Shown here: piece after piece, positions 1-5,164 of the stretch
Layout: each line of letters starts with the position of its first letter
Numbering within the stretch: the first letter of the stretch is position 1
Assembly (NCBI GenBank): GCA_012516225.1
Contig: JAAYWX010000420.1
Location: 1-5,164 of the forward strand
Reading direction: 5' to 3'
From: Clostridiales bacterium
GTDB lineage: Bacteria > Bacillota > Clostridia > Oscillospirales > Oscillospiraceae
Length of the DNA stretch: 5,164 nt
The notes under the pieces: generated by a model
Told to the model about the DNA's origin: nothing
What the model saw: only the letters and a program-made list of their open reading frames with translations
Databases searched by the model: none
Position numbers and translations under genes: made by a program

Positions 1-156
1 GGGCTTAAATTTGACTTTCCCCTCAGCAAAACAGGCGGCGTTATGAATGTTTGCTTTGAGTTGGAAGTAACCTACCCCATCGGGCCTGCACCTGTATGCC
101 TGAAAGGCGGTACATTCTCCGCAGAAGGGCTTTCAATCTGCGGCCCTTCCTACTGA
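1..156 (+). CDS. Cys-rich protein, 3' part, open at left edge and ending at an in-frame TGA
   Basis: This is reading frame 1 from the window edge; the start codon lies outside. It gives 51 codons with Cys at window codons 18, 33 and 47, then TGA at 154-156. I do not recognise a named family. The segment around codons 17-43 (VCFELEV, then a Pro/Gly stretch, then SAEG) resembles the segment at codons 111-139 beyond the stop (VCIEVPI, then SSEG). This suggests that both sides belong to one protein built from related Cys-containing beta-rich modules. Read strictly, the gene ends here. More likely this is the first part of a longer gene that continues to 435 and is interrupted by a nonsense codon, a recoded codon or a sequence error. 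The role is unknown; a spore-coat or surface role is a guess from composition only. Confidence 0.5.
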   Translation, partial: GLKFDFPLSKTGGVMNVCFELEVTYPIGPAPVCLKGGTFSAEGLSICGPSY

Positions 157-435
157 AAATGCGAAACCTACACTTATCAGACGGCTACCGTATGCGGTCC
201 CGTTACGGTTACGCCAACGGCGGTTCCGGGCACCACAAGGACAATTTGCTGCGGCGACCCCGTCATAAATCCCGGAGCGGTAACATGTACTTCAACAGCC
301 CGTCACTGCCATTTCACAGTCAGTCAAAAAGTCTGCATAGAAGTGCCGATCGCCTTCGGTGCATCGGCGCAGGTCGGCGAGCCCCGCATAGAATGCGAAA
401 CGCCGAGCAGCGAGGGCTGTATAGACTGTAACTGA
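154..435 (+). pseudogene. In-frame continuation of the Cys-rich protein after TGA
   Basis: The same frame stays open for 92 codons after the TGA at 154-156 and ends with TGA at 433-435. It holds 10 Cys (window codons 54, 65, 83, 84, 96, 103, 112, 132, 140, 143), is rich in Thr, Val, Pro and Gly, and contains VCGPVTVTPTAVPG and KVCIEVPIAFGASAQVG. It looks like a small Cys-rich beta protein of a kind I associate with Clostridia; I cannot name a family with certainty. There is no ATG, GTG or TTG in this frame until the GTG at 343-345, so it cannot be a separate gene of this length. No further stop or frameshift is visible, so the lesion is single: a recent nonsense mutation, stop readthrough, selenocysteine insertion or a base-call error. 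I label it a pseudogene as the default reading only. Confidence 0.5.
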
Positions 436-459
436 ATAATAAGTTAAAAAGTAAATGCA

Positions 460-507
460 AAAGTGCCGGTATTGCATGGTAATATCACCCTGCCGCACCG
501 GCACTTT
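460..507. terminator. Hairpin between convergent genes, probable bidirectional terminator
   Basis: Positions 460-470 (AAAGTGCCGGT) pair perfectly with 497-507 (ACCGGCACTTT), giving an 11-bp stem around a 26-nt loop. It starts 25 nt after the TGA that ends the Cys-rich frame and lies before the 3' end of capA, which comes from the other side. The 3' arm ends in TTT on the + strand and in TTTT on the - strand (459-462), with more T-rich sequence beyond it on the - strand. The loop is long for an intrinsic terminator and the T tracts are short, so efficiency is uncertain. Confidence 0.6.
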
Positions 508-529
508 CATTTATGTATTTCAGGTATTT

Positions 530-561
530 AAAAAATTAACTGTCAGAATAGCCGCTCCGAC
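530..561 (-). terminator. Possible capA terminator
   Basis: Read on the - strand, about 50 nt after the capA stop, GUCGGA (from 561-556) can pair with UCUGAC (from 547-542) to make a 6-bp stem with one G-U pair and an 8-nt loop. A run of six T follows at 535-530, separated from the stem by a few bases. The stem is short and the T run is not adjacent. It may work together with the stronger hairpin at 460-507. Confidence 0.3.
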
Positions 562-611
562 TTTTTCTTTTACTTTTATCCCATGTTTTTACTGATAGTG
601 GCAGTATAACG

Positions 612-1757
612 TCAATATTCACTGAAATTATACTGGTAGCCTATACTTAGATCAGGTCCGTCAAAGGTTCCGTTTATTTTGGACAAGGTACGGTTGTACT
701 GCTCGCTCCCTTCTTCATATGGCACAGGCTGATAATTGTTCCCTCCGGCAGCTCCGGTACAGGCGCAGGGTATGTGTTCCCGCTTTTCAACGCTTATGCT
801 CCCGTCCGTTCCTCGCATAACCGTCAGTTTCAAAATGATTGTATCGGGATCGCGTGGCGCGGTATTCCCACCGAAAGTCCAGTTGCCCATACTGTAATAT
901 ATGTATTTCCCGTTGTATTCCTCATAAGGCTGAAGTGTGTGAGGATGGCTGCCATAAACAAAATCCGCTCCCGCATCAATTGCCGCATGCCCCTGCTCCC
1001 TCTGGAGCTTATTTATTTTATAGCTGCCCTCGTCTCCCCAATGAAGCGCGGCAACAATAAATTCCGCACCTGCCGCACGCAATGCTGCAATTCCGTCCTT
1101 TATCTGCTGGGTTTTTCCGAAACTCAGCGCGTAAATTCCAACTTTAAGTCCCGATTTTGTTTCGTAAATCGCCCACTCATCTCGACCCGCATATCCTATT
1201 CCAGCCGAGTCAAGCGCCGCCTTTGTATCTGAATACCCCTGTTCACCGTAATCAAGGACATGGTTGTTTCCCAATGTCACAAACTCAACACCGCCGTGGG
1301 TAAGTATCTGCACATAAGACGGATCGGCTTTGAAGCGGAAATTCTTCTCCCCAGGACTATCGGAAACCGTAAGCGCACACTCAAGGTTTGCAAACGTGAA
1401 GTCGTCATCCCTAAAATACTGCACCGTTTTTTCAAACGGATATGCAAAATTTTGCCCCACTGTACTTTCATATGAAACTGCAAGAGGCTTGTTTGCCGGA
1501 GTACTCGCAAGTGTGCAGTCGCCTATGAAGCTTAGTTCATAGTACTGCGGTTCCGGCTCAGACGGCAAAGGTGCGGGTTCTTCCAAAACCATAGTATCGG
1601 TCGGCAGAACCTCATCCGTTCCGTTTGCCTGTGCCTCCGCCGAAACTGCATGCGGAAGCTTTGATGTCGTACTTAGCATAAGGCAAAACAGAACCATTGC
1701 CGCCATAGCTATTAATCTTGATGCCGCATTAAGTGCTTTGCTCCGAGTGTCTTTCAT
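612..1757 (-). CDS. capA: CapA-family metallophosphatase-like protein, secreted or membrane-anchored
   Basis: This is a 381-residue protein of the PGA_cap (CapA) group in the calcineurin-like metallophosphoesterase superfamily. Visible motifs are F-I-G-D at 77-80, N-L-E at 124-126, G-N-N-H at 163-166, H-W-G-D-E at 239-243, G-S-H-P-H at 269-273 and S-M-G-N at 289-292. These are the expected metal-ligand and active-site positions, so the domain appears complete. A hydrophobic segment at about 14-30 is followed by a plausible signal-peptidase site after VSA at 38-40, then a Pro/Glu-rich linker to about 70. The catalytic domain would thus lie outside the membrane. CapA of Bacillus takes part in poly-gamma-glutamate capsule export or anchoring, but no capB, capC or capE is adjacent, so the substrate here is unknown. 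The start ATG has AGGTG 7 nt upstream (1765-1769). The stop is TGA. Confidence 0.9.
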   Translation of the reverse strand: MKDTRSKALNAASRLIAMAAMVLFCLMLSTTSKLPHAVSAEAQANGTDEVLPTDTMVLEEPAPLPSEPEPQYYELSFIGDCTLASTPANKPLAVSYESTVGQNFAYPFEKTVQYFRDDDFTFANLECALTVSDSPGEKNFRFKADPSYVQILTHGGVEFVTLGNNHVLDYGEQGYSDTKAALDSAGIGYAGRDEWAIYETKSGLKVGIYALSFGKTQQIKDGIAALRAAGAEFIVAALHWGDEGSYKINKLQREQGHAAIDAGADFVYGSHPHTLQPYEEYNGKYIYYSMGNWTFGGNTAPRDPDTIILKLTVMRGTDGSISVEKREHIPCACTGAAGGNNYQPVPYEEGSEQYNRTLSKINGTFDGPDLSIGYQYNFSEY

Positions 1758-1784
1758 ACATGCACACCTGTATTACGAGTAGTT

Positions 1785-1818
1785 GGCAAGCCGAAGAACT
1801 GTCCTCCTCGACCTTGCC
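1785..1818 (-). promoter_or_regulatory. Stem-loop in the capA leader RNA
   Basis: In the - strand transcript GGCAAG (from 1818-1813) pairs with CUUGCC (from 1790-1785). Inside it, CGAGGA pairs with UCUUCG with one G-U pair, closing a 7-nt GGACAGU loop. The total is 12 bp with a small 2x1 internal loop. The structure begins a few bases after the predicted transcription start and ends about 27 nt before the ATG. No T tract follows, so it is not a terminator. It could stabilise the mRNA 5' end or bind a regulator. It does not match a riboswitch class I can recognise by eye. Confidence 0.55.
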
Positions 1819-1828
1819 TTAAGCAATA

Positions 1829-1857
1829 ATTATACAAAACTCTGCATATTTTTGCAA
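1829..1857 (-). promoter_or_regulatory. Sigma-A promoter of capA
   Basis: On the - strand the -35 box is TTGCAA (1857-1852), matching TTGACA at 4 of 6 positions, and the -10 box is a perfect TATAAT (1834-1829). The spacer is exactly 17 bp. Transcription would start near 1822, giving a leader of about 65 nt before the capA ATG. Confidence 0.75.
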
Positions 1858-1968
1858 TCTGAATTATAAGATTCGTCATGGAAGAATTTGTTTTGCAATT
1901 TGCACAATATTCCCAGCAAATTCAGCGAGGATTTTTGTATTTTTTTCTGGATTTTTAGTCCGAAGTAT

Positions 1969-1997
1969 TTTACAATGTAGAAAACAGGCTATATTTT
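1969..1997 (+). promoter_or_regulatory. Possible promoter of the chemoreceptor gene
   Basis: TTTACA (1969-1974) is a 5 of 6 match to the sigma-A -35 box. A 17-bp spacer leads to TATTTT (1992-1997), a 4 of 6 match to the -10 box; TATATT at 1990-1995 fits better in sequence but leaves only 15 bp. I see no clear flagellar-type sigma-D motif upstream of this chemotaxis gene, so the assignment is tentative. Confidence 0.4.
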
Positions 1998-2060
1998 CGC
2001 GTATTTTCCCATTAAATTTCACAATTCCCAAAAAACAACTTAAACAGAGAGAAATATTTG

Positions 2061-2066
2061 AGGGGG
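2061..2066 (+). promoter_or_regulatory. Ribosome binding site of the chemoreceptor gene
   Basis: AGGGGG lies 8 nt before the ATG at 2075, with GAAATATTTG before it and TAAAAGAG between. This fixes the start codon, and the MKKK beginning followed by a membrane helix agrees. Confidence 0.8.
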
Positions 2067-2074
2067 TAAAAGAG

Positions 2075-4177
2075 ATGAAAAAAAAGCTGTCGACCAAAAT
2101 ATCGGTAACCGTTGCTATTATGGTGCTTATCGATATGATAGCACTGATCGCCGTCGCCGTCTTAATGTCGGCGAAGTCGGTAACGGCCGGTACGAACGGA
2201 GAACTTAGAGCTTTTGCCAAACAAAATGCGACCAAAATTCAGGCCATGCTGAACGAAGCGGCGGATCCTGCAGAAGATTTGCGGTCATACGTTCTCCAAA
2301 ACTACAGCGGAGCATCATCCGAACAGGAAAAAACGGCCGTCAGTGAAATATATGCTTCACCGTTGTCGCAGAACTGCAAAGAAATCGAGGAGTACGCAAT
2401 TGATATAGGCTGGCGCATGGTTAAGAAAAGTGAAAGCCTTATAGGTCTCGGCGTGTTTTTCGAGCCTTACGCTTTTGACAGCGGCATAGAAAGATATGCC
2501 GTTTATGTGGATGAAGCAATGTCCGAGTCAAAAACCGTTTCCATGTACACCGAAGATTATACGGTGCAGGATTATTACAAAAAAGCCGTTGCCGAAAACC
2601 GGACTGTTATTACGGAGCCTTTCATGTGGAACGGAATTTACATGGTTTCTATAGCATCTCCAATAGAAATAAACGGAAAAGTATTTGGTACGGTAATTTC
2701 GGATATCAGCATGGACAGCTTCGCTGCCATACAGACGACCTCCGAAAACCACCCGACAATGTACGCCGAAATAATTTCAGACTCCGGCACGCTTATGTTT
2801 GACAGCAGAAGCAGTGAGCAAGTAGGAAGCAAAATAAAAGAGCTTTTAGGCGAATCACAATATAGTCAGCTTGCCCAAAAAATAAGCGGAGGTTCTCCTT
2901 TTGAATTCCGCTCCGAAAACAGCAAGGGTAAGGGAGAGATAAATTTTTATGAACCCATAAAGTTTGGTAGCACCACATGGTGGTCGCAGACCTCGCTTGA
3001 AACAAACGACTACAACTCAGCAACCGTCCGTCTTGTTATAATTATGGCAGTTCTGTCCGCTATTGCAATGGCCCTAATAATTGTATTTACATCGGTAAGT
3101 GTAAAAAAGCAGCTTTTACCCATCCAGTATATCGTTGATGCTGCCAAGAAGATCGAAAGCGGCAATCTTGACATAAACCTTGACATAAAGTCGGAAAACG
3201 AAATCGGTCAGCTTGCCCAGTCATTTAACGCCATGTCGCAAGGCGTAAGGCTCATAATAAGCGACATTAATTTCCTCCTCACAGAAATGGCAAACAACAA
3301 TTTCAGCGTCAAATCTGAAAACAGGGACAAGTATGTCGGAGAATACGAGAGTATTTTCCACGCCCTCAGAAAAATAAAGGGCACGCTTAATGCGGCTCTG
3401 CTGCAGATCAGGGAGTCCTCGGAACAGGTTTCTTCCGGTTCCGATCAGGTATCCTCCGGTGCCCAGTCCCTCGCACAGGGTGCAACAGAACAAGCCGCGT
3501 CAATTCAGCAGCTTTCGGCAAGCGTAAGTCAGGTGTCCGCTCAAATCAGCGAAACGGCGGACAATGCCAATACCGCATCAGAAATTACCAACAAAGTAAG
3601 CTCCGTAATGTATGAAAGCCTCAGTGAAATGCGACAGCTTCTTGAAGCTATGACTGATATCTCCAAAGCCTCGGAAGACATAGGAAAAGTCATTAAAGTA
3701 ATTGACGACATAGCTTTCCAGACGAACATTCTTGCACTGAATGCGGCGGTCGAGGCGGCAAGGGCGGGCACAGCCGGAAAAGGCTTTGCCGTGGTGGCGG
3801 ATGAAGTCAGAAATCTTGCCCAAAAGTCCTCAGAGTCTGCCAAGAATACAACGGCGCTTATCGAGAGCGCGGTTGCAGCCGTAGAACGCGGCGTTGCGCT
3901 TGCTACAAATACAAACCGTGCATTCGAAGAAGTCGGCGAAAAAACCTCAAACATGAAGGAAATAGTAAATGAAATTTCCGCTGCCGCACATAGCCAGTCA
4001 GAAAATATCAAGCAGATTCTGATAGGCGTGGAGCAGATATCCAATGTCGTTCAGATGAACTCCGCAACCGCTGAGGAAAGTGCCGCAGCAAGCGAAGAAC
4101 TTTCCGCACAGGCAAACGCCCTTAGGGATCTTGTGTCAAAGTTTAAGCTTGACAGCGAGTCCACTGCAATCGTATAG
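2075..4177 (+). CDS. Methyl-accepting chemotaxis protein with dCache sensor domain
   Basis: This is a complete 700-residue transmembrane chemoreceptor. A first helix at about 9-31 and a second at about 319-341 bracket an extracellular dCache-type sensor domain. Sensor landmarks are DYYKKA at 166-171, T-E-P-F at 180-183, the SIASPI strand at 192-197 and G-K-V-F-G-T-V-I-S-D at 201-210. A HAMP domain follows (about 342-396, P349, E376-I-G), then a HAMP-like segment (about 399-450, NNNFSV at 407-412). A long helical signalling domain comes next, with the conserved hairpin tip (IAFQTNILALNAAVEAARAG at 546-565, then GKGFAVVADEVRNLA). It would signal through CheA/CheW encoded elsewhere and be methylated by CheR. 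No C-terminal CheR-tethering pentapeptide is seen. The position matching the Arg-x-Trp-Tyr amino-acid motif of dCache_1AA sensors reads VQDYY, so amino-acid sensing is not supported. The stop is TAG. Confidence 0.95.
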   Translation: MKKKLSTKISVTVAIMVLIDMIALIAVAVLMSAKSVTAGTNGELRAFAKQNATKIQAMLNEAADPAEDLRSYVLQNYSGASSEQEKTAVSEIYASPLSQNCKEIEEYAIDIGWRMVKKSESLIGLGVFFEPYAFDSGIERYAVYVDEAMSESKTVSMYTEDYTVQDYYKKAVAENRTVITEPFMWNGIYMVSIASPIEINGKVFGTVISDISMDSFAAIQTTSENHPTMYAEIISDSGTLMFDSRSSEQVGSKIKELLGESQYSQLAQKISGGSPFEFRSENSKGKGEINFYEPIKFGSTTWWSQTSLETNDYNSATVRLVIIMAVLSAIAMALIIVFTSVSVKKQLLPIQYIVDAAKKIESGNLDINLDIKSENEIGQLAQSFNAMSQGVRLIISDINFLLTEMANNNFSVKSENRDKYVGEYESIFHALRKIKGTLNAALLQIRESSEQVSSGSDQVSSGAQSLAQGATEQAASIQQLSASVSQVSAQISETADNANTASEITNKVSSVMYESLSEMRQLLEAMTDISKASEDIGKVIKVIDDIAFQTNILALNAAVEAARAGTAGKGFAVVADEVRNLAQKSSESAKNTTALIESAVAAVERGVALATNTNRAFEEVGEKTSNMKEIVNEISAAAHSQSENIKQILIGVEQISNVVQMNSATAEESAAASEELSAQANALRDLVSKFKLDSESTAIV

Positions 4178-4188
4178 GCTCCAAGCCT
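4176..4188 (+). other. Short inverted repeat at the chemoreceptor stop codon
   Basis: AGGCT (4176-4180) and AGCCT (4184-4188) form a 5-bp stem with a 3-nt loop that overlaps the last base of the TAG stop. No T tract follows, so it is not a typical intrinsic terminator. I find no better terminator before the next promoter, so receptor transcripts may end by another route or run on into the downstream genes. Confidence 0.3.
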
Positions 4189-4242
4189 GAATAAAAACTC
4201 TCGGCTGAATCTTATATTTTAGTCTAAATTTGCTTCAATCCC

Positions 4243-4271
4243 TTGACGATTTATATAAAAGTGCATATAAT
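4243..4271 (+). promoter_or_regulatory. Strong sigma-A promoter of the HAAS operon
   Basis: TTGACG (4243-4248) matches the -35 consensus at 5 of 6 positions. A 17-bp spacer leads to a perfect TATAAT (4266-4271). The start point would be near 4278, leaving a leader of about 48 nt. A small palindrome, CATAT-A-ATATG (4264-4274), covers the -10 box and could be an operator. Confidence 0.8.
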
Positions 4272-4325
4272 ATGTTGTGCAATTATTGTATGAACTACAT
4301 TAAATTATAAAAAGAGGGATTAAAG

Positions 4326-4985
4326 ATGAACAGGATGCAGTTTCTTGCGGAGCTAAGTCAATACCTTACATTCCTCTCTCCGGAAGAAAAGGCCAAAGTC
4401 ATCGCGTACTACACAAAAATGTTCGATTCCGCCGGAGAAAATGGTGAAGATGCTCTGATAATTGAGCTTGGTACTCCCATGCTCATTGCTATTGACCTCA
4501 AAAGGCGCAAGGAAGCCGGCCAGCCGCTTCCTGAAGAAACCTTGTCCCGCGGAAGCGAATCCATGAACGCATACTGCGTCGAAACTGACACATATGAATC
4601 GATATGTAAACAGGAAAGCTGTGAAGATGACAAAAATTCCGTAGATGAGGAAAAACCCGTAACAGCTCACGAAATAAAAGGCGTCAAAAATGTTTTCGCT
4701 GTTATCGGAGCTGCTATTTTAAGCATCGTCCTTGCCGCCGTATTTGCAGCGGTCGCCGCCTGCGGCGTTTTCCTGCTTATCGCGATGAGTTATCTGCTGC
4801 TGACAGGCCTTAAAAGTTTGTATTATATTGCCGATGCGCTATTGCTGTTTGCCGGCGGCCTGATATGCGGCGGCTTTGGAATCTTTATTGTCTGGTTTGC
4901 CGTCTGGTCGGCGGTAAGCCTGATATCAAGACTTTTCCGCAGTGCATTGGGAAGAAAAAACAACGGCGTGGAGTGTGATACATGA
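4326..4985 (+). CDS. HAAS/DUF1700 domain membrane protein
   Basis: This is a 219-residue protein. Residues 1-65 match the pattern of the HAAS (DUF1700) domain: M-N-R-M-Q-F-L at the start, then L-S-P-E-E-K, a Y-Y-T-K-M-F-D segment and an E-L-G-T-P motif at 48-52. A charged, acidic linker (about 66-118) leads to hydrophobic segments at about 123-144, 146-161 and 167-200, probably three or four membrane passes. Known members usually sit with a PadR-type repressor gene and a DUF4097 protein, and are thought to act in envelope-linked regulation; the biochemical role is not established. Here no PadR gene precedes it and the gene has its own strong promoter. GAGGG (4314-4318) sits 7 nt before the ATG. 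Its TGA stop overlaps the next start as ATGA, which points to translational coupling. Confidence 0.85.
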   Translation: MNRMQFLAELSQYLTFLSPEEKAKVIAYYTKMFDSAGENGEDALIIELGTPMLIAIDLKRRKEAGQPLPEETLSRGSESMNAYCVETDTYESICKQESCEDDKNSVDEEKPVTAHEIKGVKNVFAVIGAAILSIVLAAVFAAVAACGVFLLIAMSYLLLTGLKSLYYIADALLLFAGGLICGGFGIFIVWFAVWSAVSLISRLFRSALGRKNNGVECDT

Positions 4986-5164
4986 TGAAAAAAATCTGGA
5001 AAGCCGTATTTACCATTTTCGCTGTCCTTGTCGTTGCCGGTCTGATATGCGGAGCCGTTTCCTGGTTTCTCGGCGGCAGTATGGACAAGCTTCTTGAAAA
5101 CAAGACAGCCGCGCCTGTTTTGGAAATGCTGTCTCCTCAGAATATCCTTAACAATATCTACGCA
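4982..5164 (+). CDS. Small membrane-anchored protein, partial at right edge; possibly DUF4097
   Basis: The frame opens at ATG 4982, overlapping the upstream TGA stop by ATGA, and stays open for 61 codons to the window end. GGAG at 4970-4973 lies 8 nt before this ATG, a better spacing than for the second ATG at 4985. A short basic N-terminus (MMKKIWK) is followed by one hydrophobic helix at about residues 8-30, then a polar segment (SMDKLLENK) on the far side of the membrane. In HAAS operons the next gene is often a DUF4097 protein with such an N-terminal anchor, and that is my best guess. The diagnostic beta-repeat domain would lie beyond the edge, so the family cannot be confirmed. Confidence 0.7.
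   Translation, partial: MMKKIWKAVFTIFAVLVVAGLICGAVSWFLGGSMDKLLENKTAAPVLEMLSPQNILNNIYA

Larger units (their letters stand above)
1758..2074. other. Divergent intergenic control region, 317 bp
   Basis: This gap separates the divergent capA and chemoreceptor genes. On the capA side it holds a sigma-A promoter and a roughly 65-nt leader with a strong hairpin. On the receptor side it holds a weaker promoter and a strong ribosome binding site. The middle (about 1860-1970) is AT-rich, with repeated TTGCAA words at 1852 and 1893 and two GGATTTTT words at 1929 and 1949, but nothing I can assign. I see no riboswitch that I recognise and no small ORF with convincing signals. Confidence 0.7.

Noticed and set aside
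154..156. TGA read as tryptophan across the genome
   Set aside because: capA and the HAAS gene end at TGA, the latter within an ATGA overlap, and Trp is encoded by TGG throughout, so the standard code applies.
183..215. Possible selenocysteine insertion hairpin after the TGA (stem 187-192 with 204-209, extended by 183-185 with 213-215)
   Set aside because: Its loop lies about 37-47 nt past the TGA, at or beyond the usual bacterial limit, and the loop is large. I do not count it as a SECIS element without a model search.
96..431. Open frame on the + strand giving an Arg-rich 111-residue product
   Set aside because: It is offset from the Cys-rich frame, its composition (very high Arg, Ser and His) is typical of an out-of-frame shadow, and it has no ribosome binding site.
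774..1232. 152-codon + strand open frame opposite capA
   Set aside because: It is a shadow of a gene whose frame is confirmed by conserved CapA motifs.
1756..1791. Mini reading frame in the capA leader starting at a TTG and ending at a TGA that overlaps the capA ATG
   Set aside because: The TTG start is weak, the nearest ribosome-site-like sequence is about 13 nt away and inside a hairpin, and 11 codons can occur by chance.
1876..2235. 119-codon - strand open frame across the divergent region and receptor start
   Set aside because: About half is antisense to the receptor N-terminus, there is no ribosome binding site, and it would cover the receptor promoter region.
3167..3189. Tandem CTTGACATAAA words, 12-bp period, in the receptor gene
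   Set aside because: They encode the alternating LDIN-LDIK of the HAMP connector, which keeps normal HAMP length, so no duplication need be assumed.
3541..4044. 167-codon open frame antisense to the receptor signalling domain
   Set aside because: It mirrors the codon bias of the highly conserved MCP signalling region and shows no start signals or protein-like domain.

Overview
The window looks like part of a chromosome from a motile, low- to mid-GC Firmicute, most likely in the Clostridia. The signs are consensus sigma-A promoters (TATAAT boxes with 17-bp spacers), GGAGG-type ribosome binding sites, a clostridial-style dCache chemoreceptor, a HAAS/DUF1700 membrane protein and a Cys-rich protein of a type I associate with spore-forming Clostridia. 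The lineage is inferred from these features; no rRNA or other marker gene is present.

Layout, left to right. (1) Positions 1-435, + strand: the 3' part of a Cys-rich protein gene, open at the left edge. Its frame is cut by one in-frame TGA at 154-156 and then stays open, with clear protein-like composition, to a second TGA at 433-435. (2) Positions 436-611: a convergent intergenic gap with a strong 11-bp hairpin, probably a bidirectional terminator, and a weaker hairpin just after the next gene. (3) Positions 612-1757, - strand: a complete, secreted or membrane-anchored CapA-family metallophosphatase-like protein. (4) Positions 1758-2074: a divergent control region. It holds a good sigma-A promoter and a structured leader for capA, and a weaker promoter and strong ribosome binding site for the receptor gene. 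(5) Positions 2075-4177, + strand: a complete 700-residue methyl-accepting chemotaxis protein (TM, dCache, TM, HAMP, HAMP-like segment, signalling domain). (6) Positions 4178-4325: a short gap with a near-consensus promoter. (7) Positions 4326-4985 and 4982-5164 (right edge): a HAAS/DUF1700 membrane protein and, overlapping it by ATGA, a small membrane-anchored protein cut by the window end. These two form a translationally coupled operon.

The genes do not form one pathway. They are three or four independent units: a Cys-rich surface or coat-like protein, an orphan CapA enzyme, an orphan chemoreceptor that would feed the CheA/CheW system encoded elsewhere, and the start of a HAAS-type envelope operon. 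TGA is clearly a stop in this genome: it ends capA and the HAAS gene, and in the latter it lies in an ATGA overlap. The TGA inside the Cys-rich frame is therefore the main anomaly. I do not see a convincing new multi-gene system here.
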